A stretch of 64,000 bases of DNA from Aquatica leii (Eukaryota > Arthropoda > Insecta > Coleoptera > Lampyridae): assembly GCA_035610365.1 (NCBI GenBank), contig CM069437.1, positions 60,846,093 to 60,910,092 of the forward strand, written 5' to 3'. Numbering within the stretch: the stretch's first letter is position 1; every line of letters starts with the position of its first letter. The notes under the pieces were generated by a model. That model saw only the letters and a list, made by a program, of their open reading frames with translations. It made no database searches and was not told where the DNA came from. Shown piece by piece: positions 1-11,700 of the stretch. The position numbers were made by a program, and so were the translations under genes.

Positions 1-1130
1 CATTTGCTTGTGGATGCCGACTTGAATTCAAAGTATGGTAAATTCCACGTTCCGCACAAAACTGTTTGAACTTCGCCGCCGTGAAACTCGTTCCTCTATC
101 GGTGACGATTCTTACGGGATTGCCGAATGTGTCTAGAACCTTTTGCAAACTCTTAATCGTTCCGCTTGTACACGTGTTTTTCAAGGGAAATAAATTAACG
201 TATCGCGTTAACGCATCGATGATCGCTAAAATATACATGTTTTCCCTTTTGCTTGTAACTAAAAGTCCACAATGATCTAGATGCATCCTCTCAAAAGGTC
301 TTCGTAGTACTGGTAGATTATGTAATAATCCTGGTCCTCGACCCAGAGGGTTTTTATTTAATAAACACTCCACACATGAATTAATATGTTTACGAACGTA
401 TCGACGCATGCCACTAAACCAGTATTTGTCTTTTATTTTTGGAATTGTTTGTTCAAGGCCAAAATTCCCTGACAAATCGTGTGCACGAACACACATCGCC
501 TTCCGCATTCCTTTAGGAACAACGTACCTATTCGCGTAACCATCTTCTTCGCCTCCTATTTTCATTAGTCTACCTTGCGTTAATTTGAACCCACGCACCC
601 TCAGTTTATCAGCTCGATCGCGATCACTCGGTTCTTTTAATAGTATATTAATCAACGTGTTTAATTCCGCGTCACTTCGCTGCACCATGAGAATCTGATT
701 TTCTTCCCTTATCGTTTGAAAGATGTCTAATCGTTTGCACGCACTATCCATAATATCGTCCGCGGCTTCTTCGGGGGCTCTCATGAGCTCGACATGAGCC
801 ATCCTCTGTCCCGACCGGTGTCGCAGCTCCATGTCAAAATCCTGGGGTAAATGCAACCATCGTGCAACTTGTGAACTTTTCGTTTTTTGTGCATTCATGT
901 GCACGAGGGCTTCGCAATCGGTCACACACGTAAACTTTAATCCAATCTTATAAATTCTTAACTTATCAACAATATGCACTGACGCCATCAATTCCAGTTT
1001 ACAACTAGAATATGTTGCTTCCGATGCCTTCTTCGATACGTAAATAACCGGTTGAAGTGGTGAGGTAATTTTATCTGCTTGTAGCAGAATACCTGCAATT
1101 CCTTCCTTTGACGCATCTGTATATGCACCT
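1..1130 (-). pseudogene. gypsy RNase H and integrase (continues off left edge)
   Basis: Read on the minus strand, RNase H (YTDASKEGIAGILLQ about 1130-1060) is followed by the integrase zinc domain (RRYVRKHINSCVECL about 400-350) and core (MHLDHCGLL about 290, IVTDRGTSFTAAKF about 110), which gives the first two catalytic Asp residues. The third lies outside the window. Confidence 0.85.
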
Positions 1131-2055
1131 CTGTAGTGGCCGCCGCGGGATTAAATAGTTTTAATAGCGGTTTGGTACACAGTGACTGGCGCAAGTCTTC
1201 AAACGAAGCTTGTTGTAGTTCGCCCCACACAAACGGTACTTCCTTTTTTGTTAGATCGCTTAAGGCCTTGGCTCGTCTACCGTAATTTTCTACAAAGCGG
1301 CGGAAATAACTGGTTAGACCGAGGAACTTGCGTAACTCGTGAACGTTTCTTGGGCATGGAAAATTCTTTACCGCGCGTATTTTTACATCTCCCGGTCTAA
1401 TTCCGTTTGCACTTAACGAACATCCCAAATAGTCCAATTCCGGTTTGCCGAATTCACATTTGCTTATTTTTATCGTTAGATTGGCCTTTTTGAATGCCTT
1501 AAAAACGCATTCTAGTTTTTGAAACATTTGAGCCCAATCAGTGGCAGCTACGAGCACATCATCTAGGTACCATTTAGCAATATCCTTACCTAAAGGACCC
1601 AACACGATCGCCATTAAACGACTGAACTCGAATGAAGCATTGCATAAACCAAACATCATTCGATTAAGTTCGCCCGTTGTATCGTTTGTGATAAAAGCTG
1701 TTTTGTGGCGTGCTTCCTTCGCCAACGGCACTTGCAAATACGCACTTCCTAAGTCTAAAACTGAAAATAGTTTACAGCCAATAAGTCCTTCAAATTGTTC
1801 TTCTATGGTAGGTATAGGAAAATTAACTTTTGTAATGTGCATATTTAAAGTCCGATAATCAATCACTAATCTTGGTTCTCCTGATTTCTTACGCACTAGT
1901 AGGCATGGAGAAGCGTACGACGACGTCGTATCACTAGCAATTCCGTGAAGTTTCCACTCGTTGACAATGTCTGCTATCACCCGTCTTTCACTTGCGGACG
2001 TCTTATACGGTTTCGCTCGTACCGGTTCTTCAGCCCTTCTAATGTCCATTTCCAT
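988..2055 (-). pseudogene. gypsy reverse transcriptase, frame broken near 1130
   Basis: RT blocks in order: SSYASPCLLVRKKSGEPRLV, DYRTLNMHI, FSVLDLGSAYLQVPLA, MMFGLCNA and catalytic YLDD in KWYLDDVLVAA, then thumb (LRKFLGLTSYFRRFVENYGR). The RT frame leaves the RNase H frame near 1130, so the tail of this ORF is not real sequence of the family. Confidence 0.88.
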
Positions 2056-2078
2056 TAAGTTAGTGCATCCGAGTTCTC

Positions 2079-2779
2079 TTAAGTTAAAAGCAAAACACTC
2101 ACGGTATTTATTATAGATAAGTTTTTCAATTTATCGCGCACCCAGTCTTCAGTGCCATCTGGTACGTTAATGTCTTCCGTAGATATCTCCCGTTTTGTCG
2201 GCGTATAAATTAAAAACGCTCCTGAATTATTACTGGCTTTAATCTGCCCAATCTTCGTTCCCTCTTGTATTTCAGTATCTTCGCTATTAGTGTTCACAAT
2301 CGGCACAACAACTTCACTATCTAAGCATCGTGCGCCTATTAAATTCACCTCACCCGCGTGTAAAATTGTCTTATCTGTTACATGTACAGTTCCTTTGGTC
2401 GTATTGATTAAATCCACATTTCTAAAAGGCATTTCATGTTTCCAACCGAATTTAAGCGTGTTTTCTATTTTGATGTACGCAATGTCTTCTAGGTCGGTAA
2501 ACGTTCGCCCAATTAGAACATATCTACACTTTGCACCCTTTCGGGTACCACACAAAATAACACTACGACTTCGATCTCATTAAGCTTAAGCTTTGCATGC
2601 GTTACACCCATACAATTAACCGTCGGTGTTTTTCCGCTACCGAATCCAAATAATTCAATGTTTGATTTTTCGTAATCAAAACCACACTTTTGCAATGCAT
2701 CCCGACTGATAGTGCACACGCTAGAACCCATATCAATGAACGCATTGACACTGTAACCATTCACACAAACCTCGCGCAA
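2079..2779 (-). pseudogene. gypsy aspartic protease region, frameshifted
   Basis: A pepsin-like half-protease with VNAFIDMGSSVCTIS, where the usual D-T/S-G triad reads DMG. It is split by a frameshift near 2515-2555 between two overlapping frames (2513-2779 and 2079-2555). Confidence 0.75.
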
Positions 2780-3018
2780 ATATTTGTCGATTGACCCGCC
2801 ATCATCTTACGGTTGGAGCATTCGCGTTTTGTGTGACCTATTTCCTTACAGTTAAAACATTGTAGTTCCAATTTCTTCACCGAACATTTTCTCCAATTGT
2901 GACCTACGTTTTTGCACTTAAAACAAACAACTTGTTTTACGCTATCGCGATTTGAATTTTCGGTGGTTTCTTTCGGTTGTACCGAAAACTTAGCACTAGT
3001 CACGCTACTGCGATCCAC
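2761..3018 (-). CDS. gypsy Gag nucleocapsid, two CCHC zinc knuckles
   Basis: Two CX2CX4HX4C knuckles: CFKCKNVGHNWRKC and CFNCKEIGHTKREC. They bind retroelement RNA in Gag. Probably one ORF with the capsid part before decay. Confidence 0.85.
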   Translation of the reverse strand: MDRSSVTSAKFSVQPKETTENSNRDSVKQVVCFKCKNVGHNWRKCSVKKLELQCFNCKEIGHTKRECSNRKMMAGQSTNICARFV

Positions 3019-3039
3019 CGGTTTGCTATAATTATTTGA

Positions 3040-3786
3040 CTAAACCTTTCTACTGATATTCAACCTATCGTAAATCAATATGTCACTATATAACTCATCG
3101 ATATTCGCATGATCTTTTCCCGCTAATCGTATTACAGTATTTGCTAACGCGATGCCGGACAAAATCTGTTTTTTTATTTCCGAAAAAGGCAAACCTAACG
3201 AACTGCACAACATGTGTTTGTCGTGTACATAGGAACTCACTGATTCGTTGACAGCCTGTATCCTTTTTCGCTTTTTTTCCCATTTTTCAGTCGTGCTGAA
3301 GACATCTACAAATGTGTGCCTAAATGCTCTCTCGAAATCTCCAAAATTGTGAATGTCAACTCTTCGTGTAGCATACCAACTACGTGCTGCTCCCGTCAGA
3401 TGTAGTCTTGCCGTTTCCAACAACCACTGGTCTGACCAATTGTTTATTGATGCACTCGATTTTAACTGCTCGAGCCAATCCACTGCTTCAACATGATGAA
3501 CTTCTCTATTAAAATCTCTAATCATGTTATTAAATATCGGCGTAAGCTGCTGCTTTGGTTGATCCTGCTGATTTTCGATTATTCGAAGCATTCGATCCAT
3601 TTGCGACAGCATTATCGCTGTTGAATCGTAAACTGTCGGCCCTGTCGGGAAAATATTCCCTGCGCACGCCTGCGTGGAGATTTCTGGATTTGGCGGTTGC
3701 TTGTAATCGAATCTCTGCATTATCGGCTCTGATTCAACTCTTTCAACGCCATCTACTTCCGATACCATGCCTCGACTCTGCGCCAT
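3040..3786 (-). CDS. gypsy Gag (capsid part)
   Basis: 248 aa with a retrotransposon-gag capsid region at about residues 85-230 (WLEQLKSSASINNWSDQWLL, ARSWYATRR, FRHTFVDVFSTTEKW). The stop at 3040 separates it from the zinc-knuckle ORF just downstream. Confidence 0.8.
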   Translation of the reverse strand: MAQSRGMVSEVDGVERVESEPIMQRFDYKQPPNPEISTQACAGNIFPTGPTVYDSTAIMLSQMDRMLRIIENQQDQPKQQLTPIFNNMIRDFNREVHHVEAVDWLEQLKSSASINNWSDQWLLETARLHLTGAARSWYATRRVDIHNFGDFERAFRHTFVDVFSTTEKWEKKRKRIQAVNESVSSYVHDKHMLCSSLGLPFSEIKKQILSGIALANTVIRLAGKDHANIDELYSDILIYDRLNISRKV

Positions 3787-4021
3787 ATTAGATTCCTAGA
3801 CGGTAAAACACAATGCTCCAATGGTTCCTCAACGTGCACCTTGCTTATGATTTTCAAACACAAATCGATTTCTAACTTTCAGGTACATACACAACACTGC
3901 TGCTTTTGCAACTGCCTATCCCACTTCTGAATTTAATAAGGACTTGTTTCTTTAATAAAACTACTCAGACTTAAGCACAAAACTTAGGCATTTATTGCAT
4001 CGTAGCTATTCGTAGCTCTAC

Positions 4022-4351
4022 TCAACATTTCACGCTCGAATACTCTTTGCCAGCTCGCGATCTGCCTCGACCCCTACTACTTGCCTTCAGGGTCACGCGC
4101 ATTCGTTTAAGTGCATATTTATTTTTACCAGGACGTAATTTCTTTGACCATAGTGCAGCATCTTTCGAAAGTTGACTCATATTTTCCGTTCTGGTAAATT
4201 TTGGTGTTGATTTCTCATCATCAGCGGAACTTGAAGATGTTGATGGATTGCTTTCTAGAAGATCAGTTTCTTGTCTGCTGCTGATACTTGTTTCAAGTAC
4301 AGGTTCAGAATATTGGGATTCAGCTGTTTTATTGTTATTAATATTTGGCAA
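4022..4351 (-). CDS. hypothetical Ser-rich ORF
   Basis: About 109 aa, Ser/Thr/Glu-rich then basic (RGRGRSRAGKEY). The same frame extends upstream as KIANFFIKPES, which faintly recalls the N-terminus of hAT-type transposase proteins. No confident family; could be a TE fragment or noise. Confidence 0.25.
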   Translation of the reverse strand: MPNINNNKTAESQYSEPVLETSISSRQETDLLESNPSTSSSSADDEKSTPKFTRTENMSQLSKDAALWSKKLRPGKNKYALKRMRVTLKASSRGRGRSRAGKEYSSVKC

Positions 4352-5575
4352 AGTAGACTCGGGTTTTATAAAAAAATTCGCAATTTTGACATGGTGTTAC
4401 TGTAAAAAAATTAATACTAAGTAAACAAATTGTTCATGAAAAATGGAAGTGTTTCGACGTCTCAAACTCAAACTCGAAAGTATTTTCTCAACAGTACTTA
4501 TTTCAAGTTATTTCAGAATTTATAAATTTTTATAATAGTAATATTAGTGCTTATAAATTATTCTGTTTGAATTTACTTCAATTAACAATGATGTTTATTT
4601 AATTAAATATAAAAGGATTTTTGAGAAGTTTTTGGCTTTTAATGTTTTAATAAATCTAAAATAAAAAACAAATTGCGTACTCTCATTTGGAAAATATATT
4701 ATTTTCGAGAAGTAATTCGGTTCCCTCGTCTCAAAGAGTAAAAATTAAAAAATAAACAAATAAAAAACAATGTAATAGTTAGCAATTCCTTACTGGGTTT
4801 TTTATCAATATAAATTTTGTTTTGACAATGTTTGTTGCTTCGGCGCCGTCGTGCACCACACGACTTCGCCCTTATGTACGACGCCGGACTGCAAATGATG
4901 CAAGGAAATTAACTCAGGTTTTCGTAAACAAATGTTTTATTGCAAAGTTTATTGATTTCAAATCCAAACATGGAAGGCAACATTACCATCCATATAGCTT
5001 TACAAGTGCAGTTACTTTATTCAAATTTGGTACAATAAGAAATTTGTACATGCAATTTGACTTATATATACAACACTAAATGCGAACAACTAAGCTTAGC
5101 GCTAGAGTAACTATTATATATATACACTAATTATTACTATTTAGCACCAAATCAGGAAACTATAGTTATCTAAAAACTTACAAGATAAAATGATCATCTT
5201 GAATTTGTTCTTTATTGGTTTAATAAAAGCTATTACATAAAAATAAAATAACTCTCACAATTAAAATAAAAGAGGTGGATAAATACGAAAACATTTGCAC
5301 AATAATTAAAAAAATTAAAACCGTTTCTTCATAGATAACAAAAATTAGACCACTAATATACATTTAAAAATCACATTTATAAAAATAATAGTAAAAATAT
5401 GTCTGAAATGCTTACTTACACATGTAATAGTCGTAATGAAACTGAAGTTGTTTTTGAAACAATACAAATATGTCCTGCTTAACAATAAGTAGAAATGAAC
5501 GTTTATATACAATTAACAATTATTCTAATATCCTAAGAGACCCCAAAAGGGGTGCACCTAGGACAACGACCCATA
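4352..5575. other. AT-rich raptor 3' flank
   Basis: AT-rich sequence holding the raptor 3'UTR (5575 downward to perhaps 4935). No other gene-like feature was seen. Confidence 0.5.
4936..4941 (-). promoter_or_regulatory. candidate raptor poly(A) signal
   Basis: AATAAA on the minus strand about 640 bases past the raptor stop. Another AATAAA lies near 5211. Which one is used cannot be told from sequence. Confidence 0.25.
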
Positions 5576-5771
5576 TCATCTGCGACTCTCCATTCCGTAT
5601 ATTGTCAAAAGACAATCGACAGTGCCCGCTGCAAGTGCCACTTTATGAGGATGAAACGCAAGGCAACTAACTTGTCCTATGCGGTGCCCCATAAATCCTT
5701 CGTGGAAGCGGATTATATTTAGATTATTACCCAGAAAGTTGTATATGCTTATATTCTGGTTCGCCGAGCCA
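5576..5771 (-). CDS. raptor: raptor exon 18 (terminal WD40 blade and stop)
   Basis: Last exon: [36 protein letters not shown] and the end MESRR then TGA. It matches the C-terminal [14 protein letters not shown] signature of raptor, and its phase fits exon 17 exactly. Confidence 0.95.
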
Positions 5772-8700
5772 CTGAAATAAATTAAATTGAAATTTACTAA
5801 AATGATTGCTTAGGAAAAGGATGGTACACTTAAGAAAAGAAAAAACGGGACACCATCCGCTTTTAAGTACAAACATAACTGTATAAACACAGGTTCTAAA
5901 TAGCTCGGGATAGTTTTATTCAACATCTTTTTAAAATATCACATTGTTCGTTAAATACAATTAGCTGCAACCCCATTTAAGAAAAACTGCACTTGAACCG
6001 GCCAATAAACACTTCTTACGTGAAATGACTAGGTAAGTTTGATGACGTGAAAGTTTTGTTCGCAAACATCCACAACCAATGATTAACCCACACCGCGTCC
6101 GCGGCCATTGTTAAATAAATAACGTTATTCGATCAATTTACTTGTACTGTACTGTACAATGTACTGTAAATTTGTTGATGCAATTGTGGAAATACATTAG
6201 AGTAGATCTTCCACTGCTGATGAGAACCAAAAAAGCAAAAAAACAAATTGCATTGACACGGCTTTACTCCCAATGTTTATTACGTTATGATTTTAGCCCG
6301 CGATTTTATTCAAAACTATTTTCAAATACGCGAGTTTAAATTAAACTTTTTAGTCTCCTTAAGTGTAAACCGTATTTTATACATCAAATGTAACATGGTT
6401 TTTACGCACAATAGTATATGACAGTATTGTAAAATCCTCTACAGTACGGTAAAATAAGCCCTAAATTCCAGGTATCGAAAAAAGTTTTAGGGTTCTTTAA
6501 TGTCTACTAGACAGTAATAATTTTAATTATACAGGGTTGATCATAAAGGCGTGGCACAAAAAATTGCATTTTTTGAAATAGAACTCCCTGTATATTATTT
6601 GACATTTCAATTCTTCTCTGAATTTTACGTAGAGTTTGTAAGAAGCATAATGTATCTAAATTCAATCATTTCCGGGTTATCGAGTTTTGAAAATAAACGC
6701 TATTGTTTTAAAATCTATTGAATGAAGAACAATAATTTATTAATGAAATCACAAATTTCTTTTGAAAACATTCTGTGGTTCTGAAAAGAACCGAGTGCCA
6801 TGTTTGTTATGTGTTATGTTAAAAATGTGGTATATTAAAAATTTTCTAGTATAAGATTTATCCTCGACACGCCCACTTTTCGTGGTTGACTGTCAAATTT
6901 TAAAAGCACGATTTCATTTCTTCCGGTAACGTTTGTGCAACACAGACCTCCGTTTAGCGGTGTCTACGCCCAACAAGGTTTTCATCATTAAGTTATTTCA
7001 CGCAATTCCACGTGAATGTGCGATCGAATTTTGTGTCTATTTGAGCAAAAGCCTCTCGAGGTAAGTAGTTATAATTTTTTTGTATTGGGAGTTTAAATTG
7101 ATTCTTTAGCGGGTTTCCACACCTTCATCTGTGTTCCTTATCTGTGGAGTTGATAAGCACCTGTTGCAATTGGATGTCACGTAGCTGAAGATCAAGGGGT
7201 TGAATACAATCATATTGGAGGGAATAATTACCCAAGTTGCGAAGTTAATTAGAGGGAAGCTCTGCGCATTCGCTTATGATCGTATGAATTGAAAACAGGA
7301 TTTACTTGTGATAACGCCGTATGTACGCTTTCTTTTGTGTTAGATTTCAATTGAGCTTTAGGTAATACTGGTACGGAATTAGCTAATCCCCTACTGGATA
7401 AAACATAACTGTAAGTATTATATTTTTACCTTTATTCTTATTAGTTCGGTGGTCAGTCTACCATACGTACATACTAAGTGGTAATCACAATTAATGTTAA
7501 AATCTTTTCATTGTGTCATATTATTATCTGGTGGGCTTTGATTCTCTAGAGCTTCGATTTTCGTACTTTTGTAATTTAATTTAAGTATTTAAAGACGTGT
7601 TGCCCAGTCGAAAGCGAACTTATACTTGACCTGTGATATCCACCCATGTATAGTGTTTGGAAAATTTATATAATTATACTTATGCACCTTTTTCGTCCTC
7701 TGTAACTGTCTGTGATAAAATAAATATATATTCTGTGTTATCACTTCTGTCGTGTTATTTGTTCTTTTTCAGCTGCGAGTAGATTTAAACGATGTCTCCC
7801 TAATTTAGTCTTTCATAGTTTTGGCGCCTTTATAGATTTAGTTTATAATCGATCGTCACTAAGCCTGCGATCCCATCTCCGGGAACAACTGTGTTAGCCA
7901 TCACTTGCCTTCTTTTCGTTACACGAAAACCAGCGTAACATATGATTGTTTGAAATCCTATTTTATTAAGATCCTCAAAACGAAATTCTGTAGATAGTTC
8001 ATAAAGGTACCTCAGAAACACAGCATTGTTCTTGTTTTAAAGCGTTACCATACCAACGAATGTCAAAGTTTGAGTGAAACCGAACGTATCGAAATTTTAA
8101 TGATGATAATGGTGATAGGACACGAAGCTTAGCGCAAGTGGTGATTATGTTCAATGAGTAGCATCCTGGCCGGGAATCGATCTGCAAATCCACAGTTTTA
8201 CGAAACTAGCGGTGTCAGGGATACACCTAGAACTGGAAGGCCTTTAACCATTAGAAATTAAGAAAATACTTTGAATGTAGTATTGGATGTGGTGGAAAAT
8301 TCGACACAATTGGCTTTAAATCACAATATGAGTCTATACTCAATTCAAAAGATTACGAAGCGGGAAAAATCTATTGCAAGAACTGAATGAAGAGGATTTA
8401 CGAGCTATGTGAAGTTATTATGGAGAAGTTGCGCTGAAACTTTAAGTTTGCCAACTATTGTCTTCTGACAAATCTACATTTTGTTTGAATGGACAAGTGA
8501 ACCGACAACACTGTAGGTACTGGTCAGACGAAAACTCACATTGGATGGAACAAGTTCACACCCAAAGACCGAAAAAAGTAAATGTTTGGTGTGGTATTAT
8601 TGGAGGACATATCGTAGGACTCTCAATTGCAATTAACTATTACAGCACTTTGAGCCTTTATAGATATTTACAGTAATTTTTTATATGTAGTAACTTACAC

Positions 8701-11700
8701 TACGAGATGGTACCGCCATCAAATTTCAACATTGCTATCCTTTGTTCTCCTGGGAGGTTTAAAGAAAAAATCTTAGCACATTCATTTTTAAAAACCATAT
8801 ATTAGCAGATATGCTACGAACGAACAACCGACATATTTTTGAAAATTTTCTGATTTTTCAGACATTCAACTGCTTGAAGGCTTAAACTATACTACATATA
8901 TAGTCTAAAATTAGTAAATAGTACACATGTTCGATGGGAGATATGGGTGACCACGGCATGATATTGAATGCCTGGCAATGTGGGGACGGGGATTATCCTG
9001 TTGAAAAATCGGATCCTCCAGCTTCTGGAGGAAGTAAAACGTCATTTTTTTTATGGGTACTGAATTATTTTAAATGATTTGATTGATTAAATTTCAATCA
9101 ATTACTACTTTTCACTAGTTAAATATTTCTGCAAAGTTTGGTCCAAAAATTCTAAAGCATTGGTGTTGCATTTTTTACGTTACAGAGTATTTTTTACTGA
9201 TTGTTTAATATGAATGTAATAGATTAAGTTTGTAAAGACAATGGCAACGATGATCAACACCACGGGGAACCGAAGGTGCTTAATAACACTCACAGCCGAA
9301 TCAAGTATATTATGCCTCACTAACCTCATTAACTACTCTGACTTTGACTATACTAGAAACAAATGTGTACCATGCATAAAATCAGTTGCAAATTACTTAT
9401 CACTCTTGAAATAGCTCCTACGAGAATAGTTCGATAACTACGTAGACTAACACCGAGATGGTGCAAATTCGGAAGAATCTTCGTTAGTATTCTGTGACCA
9501 TTAATAGGTCAATTATTCTGTTTTTGACAATACGTCAAAGTGAACATTTTGTGTGCTTTTGTAAACTATGGAAACAACTGAGGCGAGAGCAGTGATGAAG
9601 TACTTTTATTTAAAAACCTTAACACCAACCGAAATCAAAGCAGAGTTGGATTCAACACTAATGAAATCCGCTCCCTCGTTTTCAATGGTAAAAAACTATT
9701 GCCGAATTTAAACGTGGTCGTATGAGCACAAATGATGAATTCCGTCGAGGGCGTTAAAAAATTACTACTGCCCCGGATATGATTGAAAAAGTCTACCGTA
9801 TTGTATTGAATGACCGCTTAGTAAAAGTGCGCGAGATAGCACACATATCTAGTGTCTCAAATGACTACACAAAATTTTAACTAAAGAATCTGAAATGAAA
9901 AAAAAATACTTGACGCGTTGGTGGCGCGGTTCCTCACTCCGAAAATAAAACTGAATTGCATGTTGGCACGTTGGCCGCAATCGGAGTTACTTTGGCGCCG
10001 AACACATAACTATTTCGAGAACTTGGATTCATCAACCTACAGTATCGACATTGCTGATTTAAAACATCGTTGGTATAAGTGTGTTGATCGCTGAAGAGAC
10101 TATATTGAAAAACAAAATGGTTTATGTCAAAAACAACGTCGTTTTCAACACCGCCAATAGCATGGGTCATCATGTCAGGGTGAACAAAACATTCGAGCAT
10201 CGTTCACACCATTGCTACTAGCGCTATGTGAAACGTACGCAAACGAAATAGATCGCCAAATCCATTCAGCTTTTCCCTGTCCAATCAAATGAAATGTGCC
10301 AAGTCTTTTTTGCCTGACTATTACTGATACCTACACACAGCCATGCTTTAACGCTCAGTACACCACTACATGGATTGGTTCGCCTGACCCGTACAGCATA
10401 TAGTGCCGCAAACAAAAAATACAGATTGTTTTTCAGAACTTTTTCAACGATGTTCTTCTTTTTATACACAACTTTGAAAATCTCATGCCTAAGCTAAACA
10501 AAGCTTATTTATCCGAACCTACCAACTAAGTAACCGTCCACTACGTACCGAACCATTCACATGGACATGAAAGTTAATATAGCATACGTCGCTTACGCTA
10601 GTCGAACTATGAGCACAACAGAACAGCGTACCCACAAATCTCCAAAGAAGTGGGATTGTAATGTTAGTCGCCTCCTCGTTATGCACTCTGGATAGCATCT
10701 GTGCCTGGGTTCTCCATTACAGATATGAATTAAATTATTGACACGGGCTTACATTCAACCATGTGGCGTTATTGCCCTTAAAACGAATACGTTTCTACCC
10801 AATTCCAAGTTTGAGCGTAAGTTTGGGCTTGGTCAACGACCGAGACGAACCTCCCAACGTAGCACGAGTCGTGTTGATGCTAATATTCATGATCATTTTT
10901 GTACTTTAATTTTATTGACATTAAGTTGGCCACTCTGTTATTTTTAATTTCACACAAAATCTTTAATCTAATTGGCACTTAAAATATAGGAATTGAGTTT
11001 TAAAAGCTAGCCTATATGTTTGTGCTGATTCGAAAGAATCAACATGTAGGTTATGCTTTTAAAAGTCAAAGATAATATTTTAAGGACTAATTAGGTTAAA
11101 GATTTTGTGAGGGAAATTTAAAAAGAACAGAATGGCCAACTCGATGTCAATAATATTATAGTCCAAAAATGTTCATGAATATGCTCAATTGTGTGCGATC
11201 CAAACGGGAGGGAGCGGTTTGCCGTGTTGCTGCTGCCCGTAGAGTAAGTGTTACTCTAACCAATTCCGAGAATTCGGTTCAAACTTCAGATCTAGGTTGG
11301 AAGAAGAGGAAAGGCCGAGTCCTCTTGCAAAAAAGCATAGTAGAGAGAACTTGTCCCTCCCTTGCGCCTTAGACCCATAAAATGTACTGATGCATTTATG
11401 TGAAACGGGTGAGAGTTTCACGAACACTGCAAGGTAGCAAATGGATAGAAGGGACTGCAACGTGACCCAGTAACAACACGTGTATCTGAAGGAGACAGAG
11501 AGCCCCGCCGGGCTATCCGGTGCTCTATCTATTTGGAGTCTGCCTCTCGGGAGGGTGGTTACTAGTTCAGGCACAGATTGAGCGTTGATTTATTTCATCG
11601 TGCGACAATCCCCTAATAAGGGAGAGATGCTTAGGCACTTTATCCCCGCCTCAAATATCCCCTCATAGGGCGCACGAGAGCTGGATTTAAGGTGCTGAAC

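Larger units (their letters stand above)
1..3786 (-). mobile_element. Ty3/gypsy retrotransposon, pol 3' end cut by window edge
   Basis: Gag, zinc knuckles, aspartic protease, reverse transcriptase, RNase H and integrase follow one another on the minus strand from 3786 down to 1. It is clearly a different gypsy family from the copies at 18566 and 45930, since it has a separate gag and true zinc knuckles. Several frameshifts make it non-functional. Its LTRs are not visible: the 3' one is off the window and no convincing 5' one was found at 3790-4020. Confidence 0.9.

Noticed and set aside
1541..1858. 105-aa plus ORF
   Set aside because: Antisense shadow of the gypsy reverse transcriptase.
4822..5079. 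85-aa plus ORF
   Set aside because: Lies in the raptor 3' flank with no homology or codon pattern.
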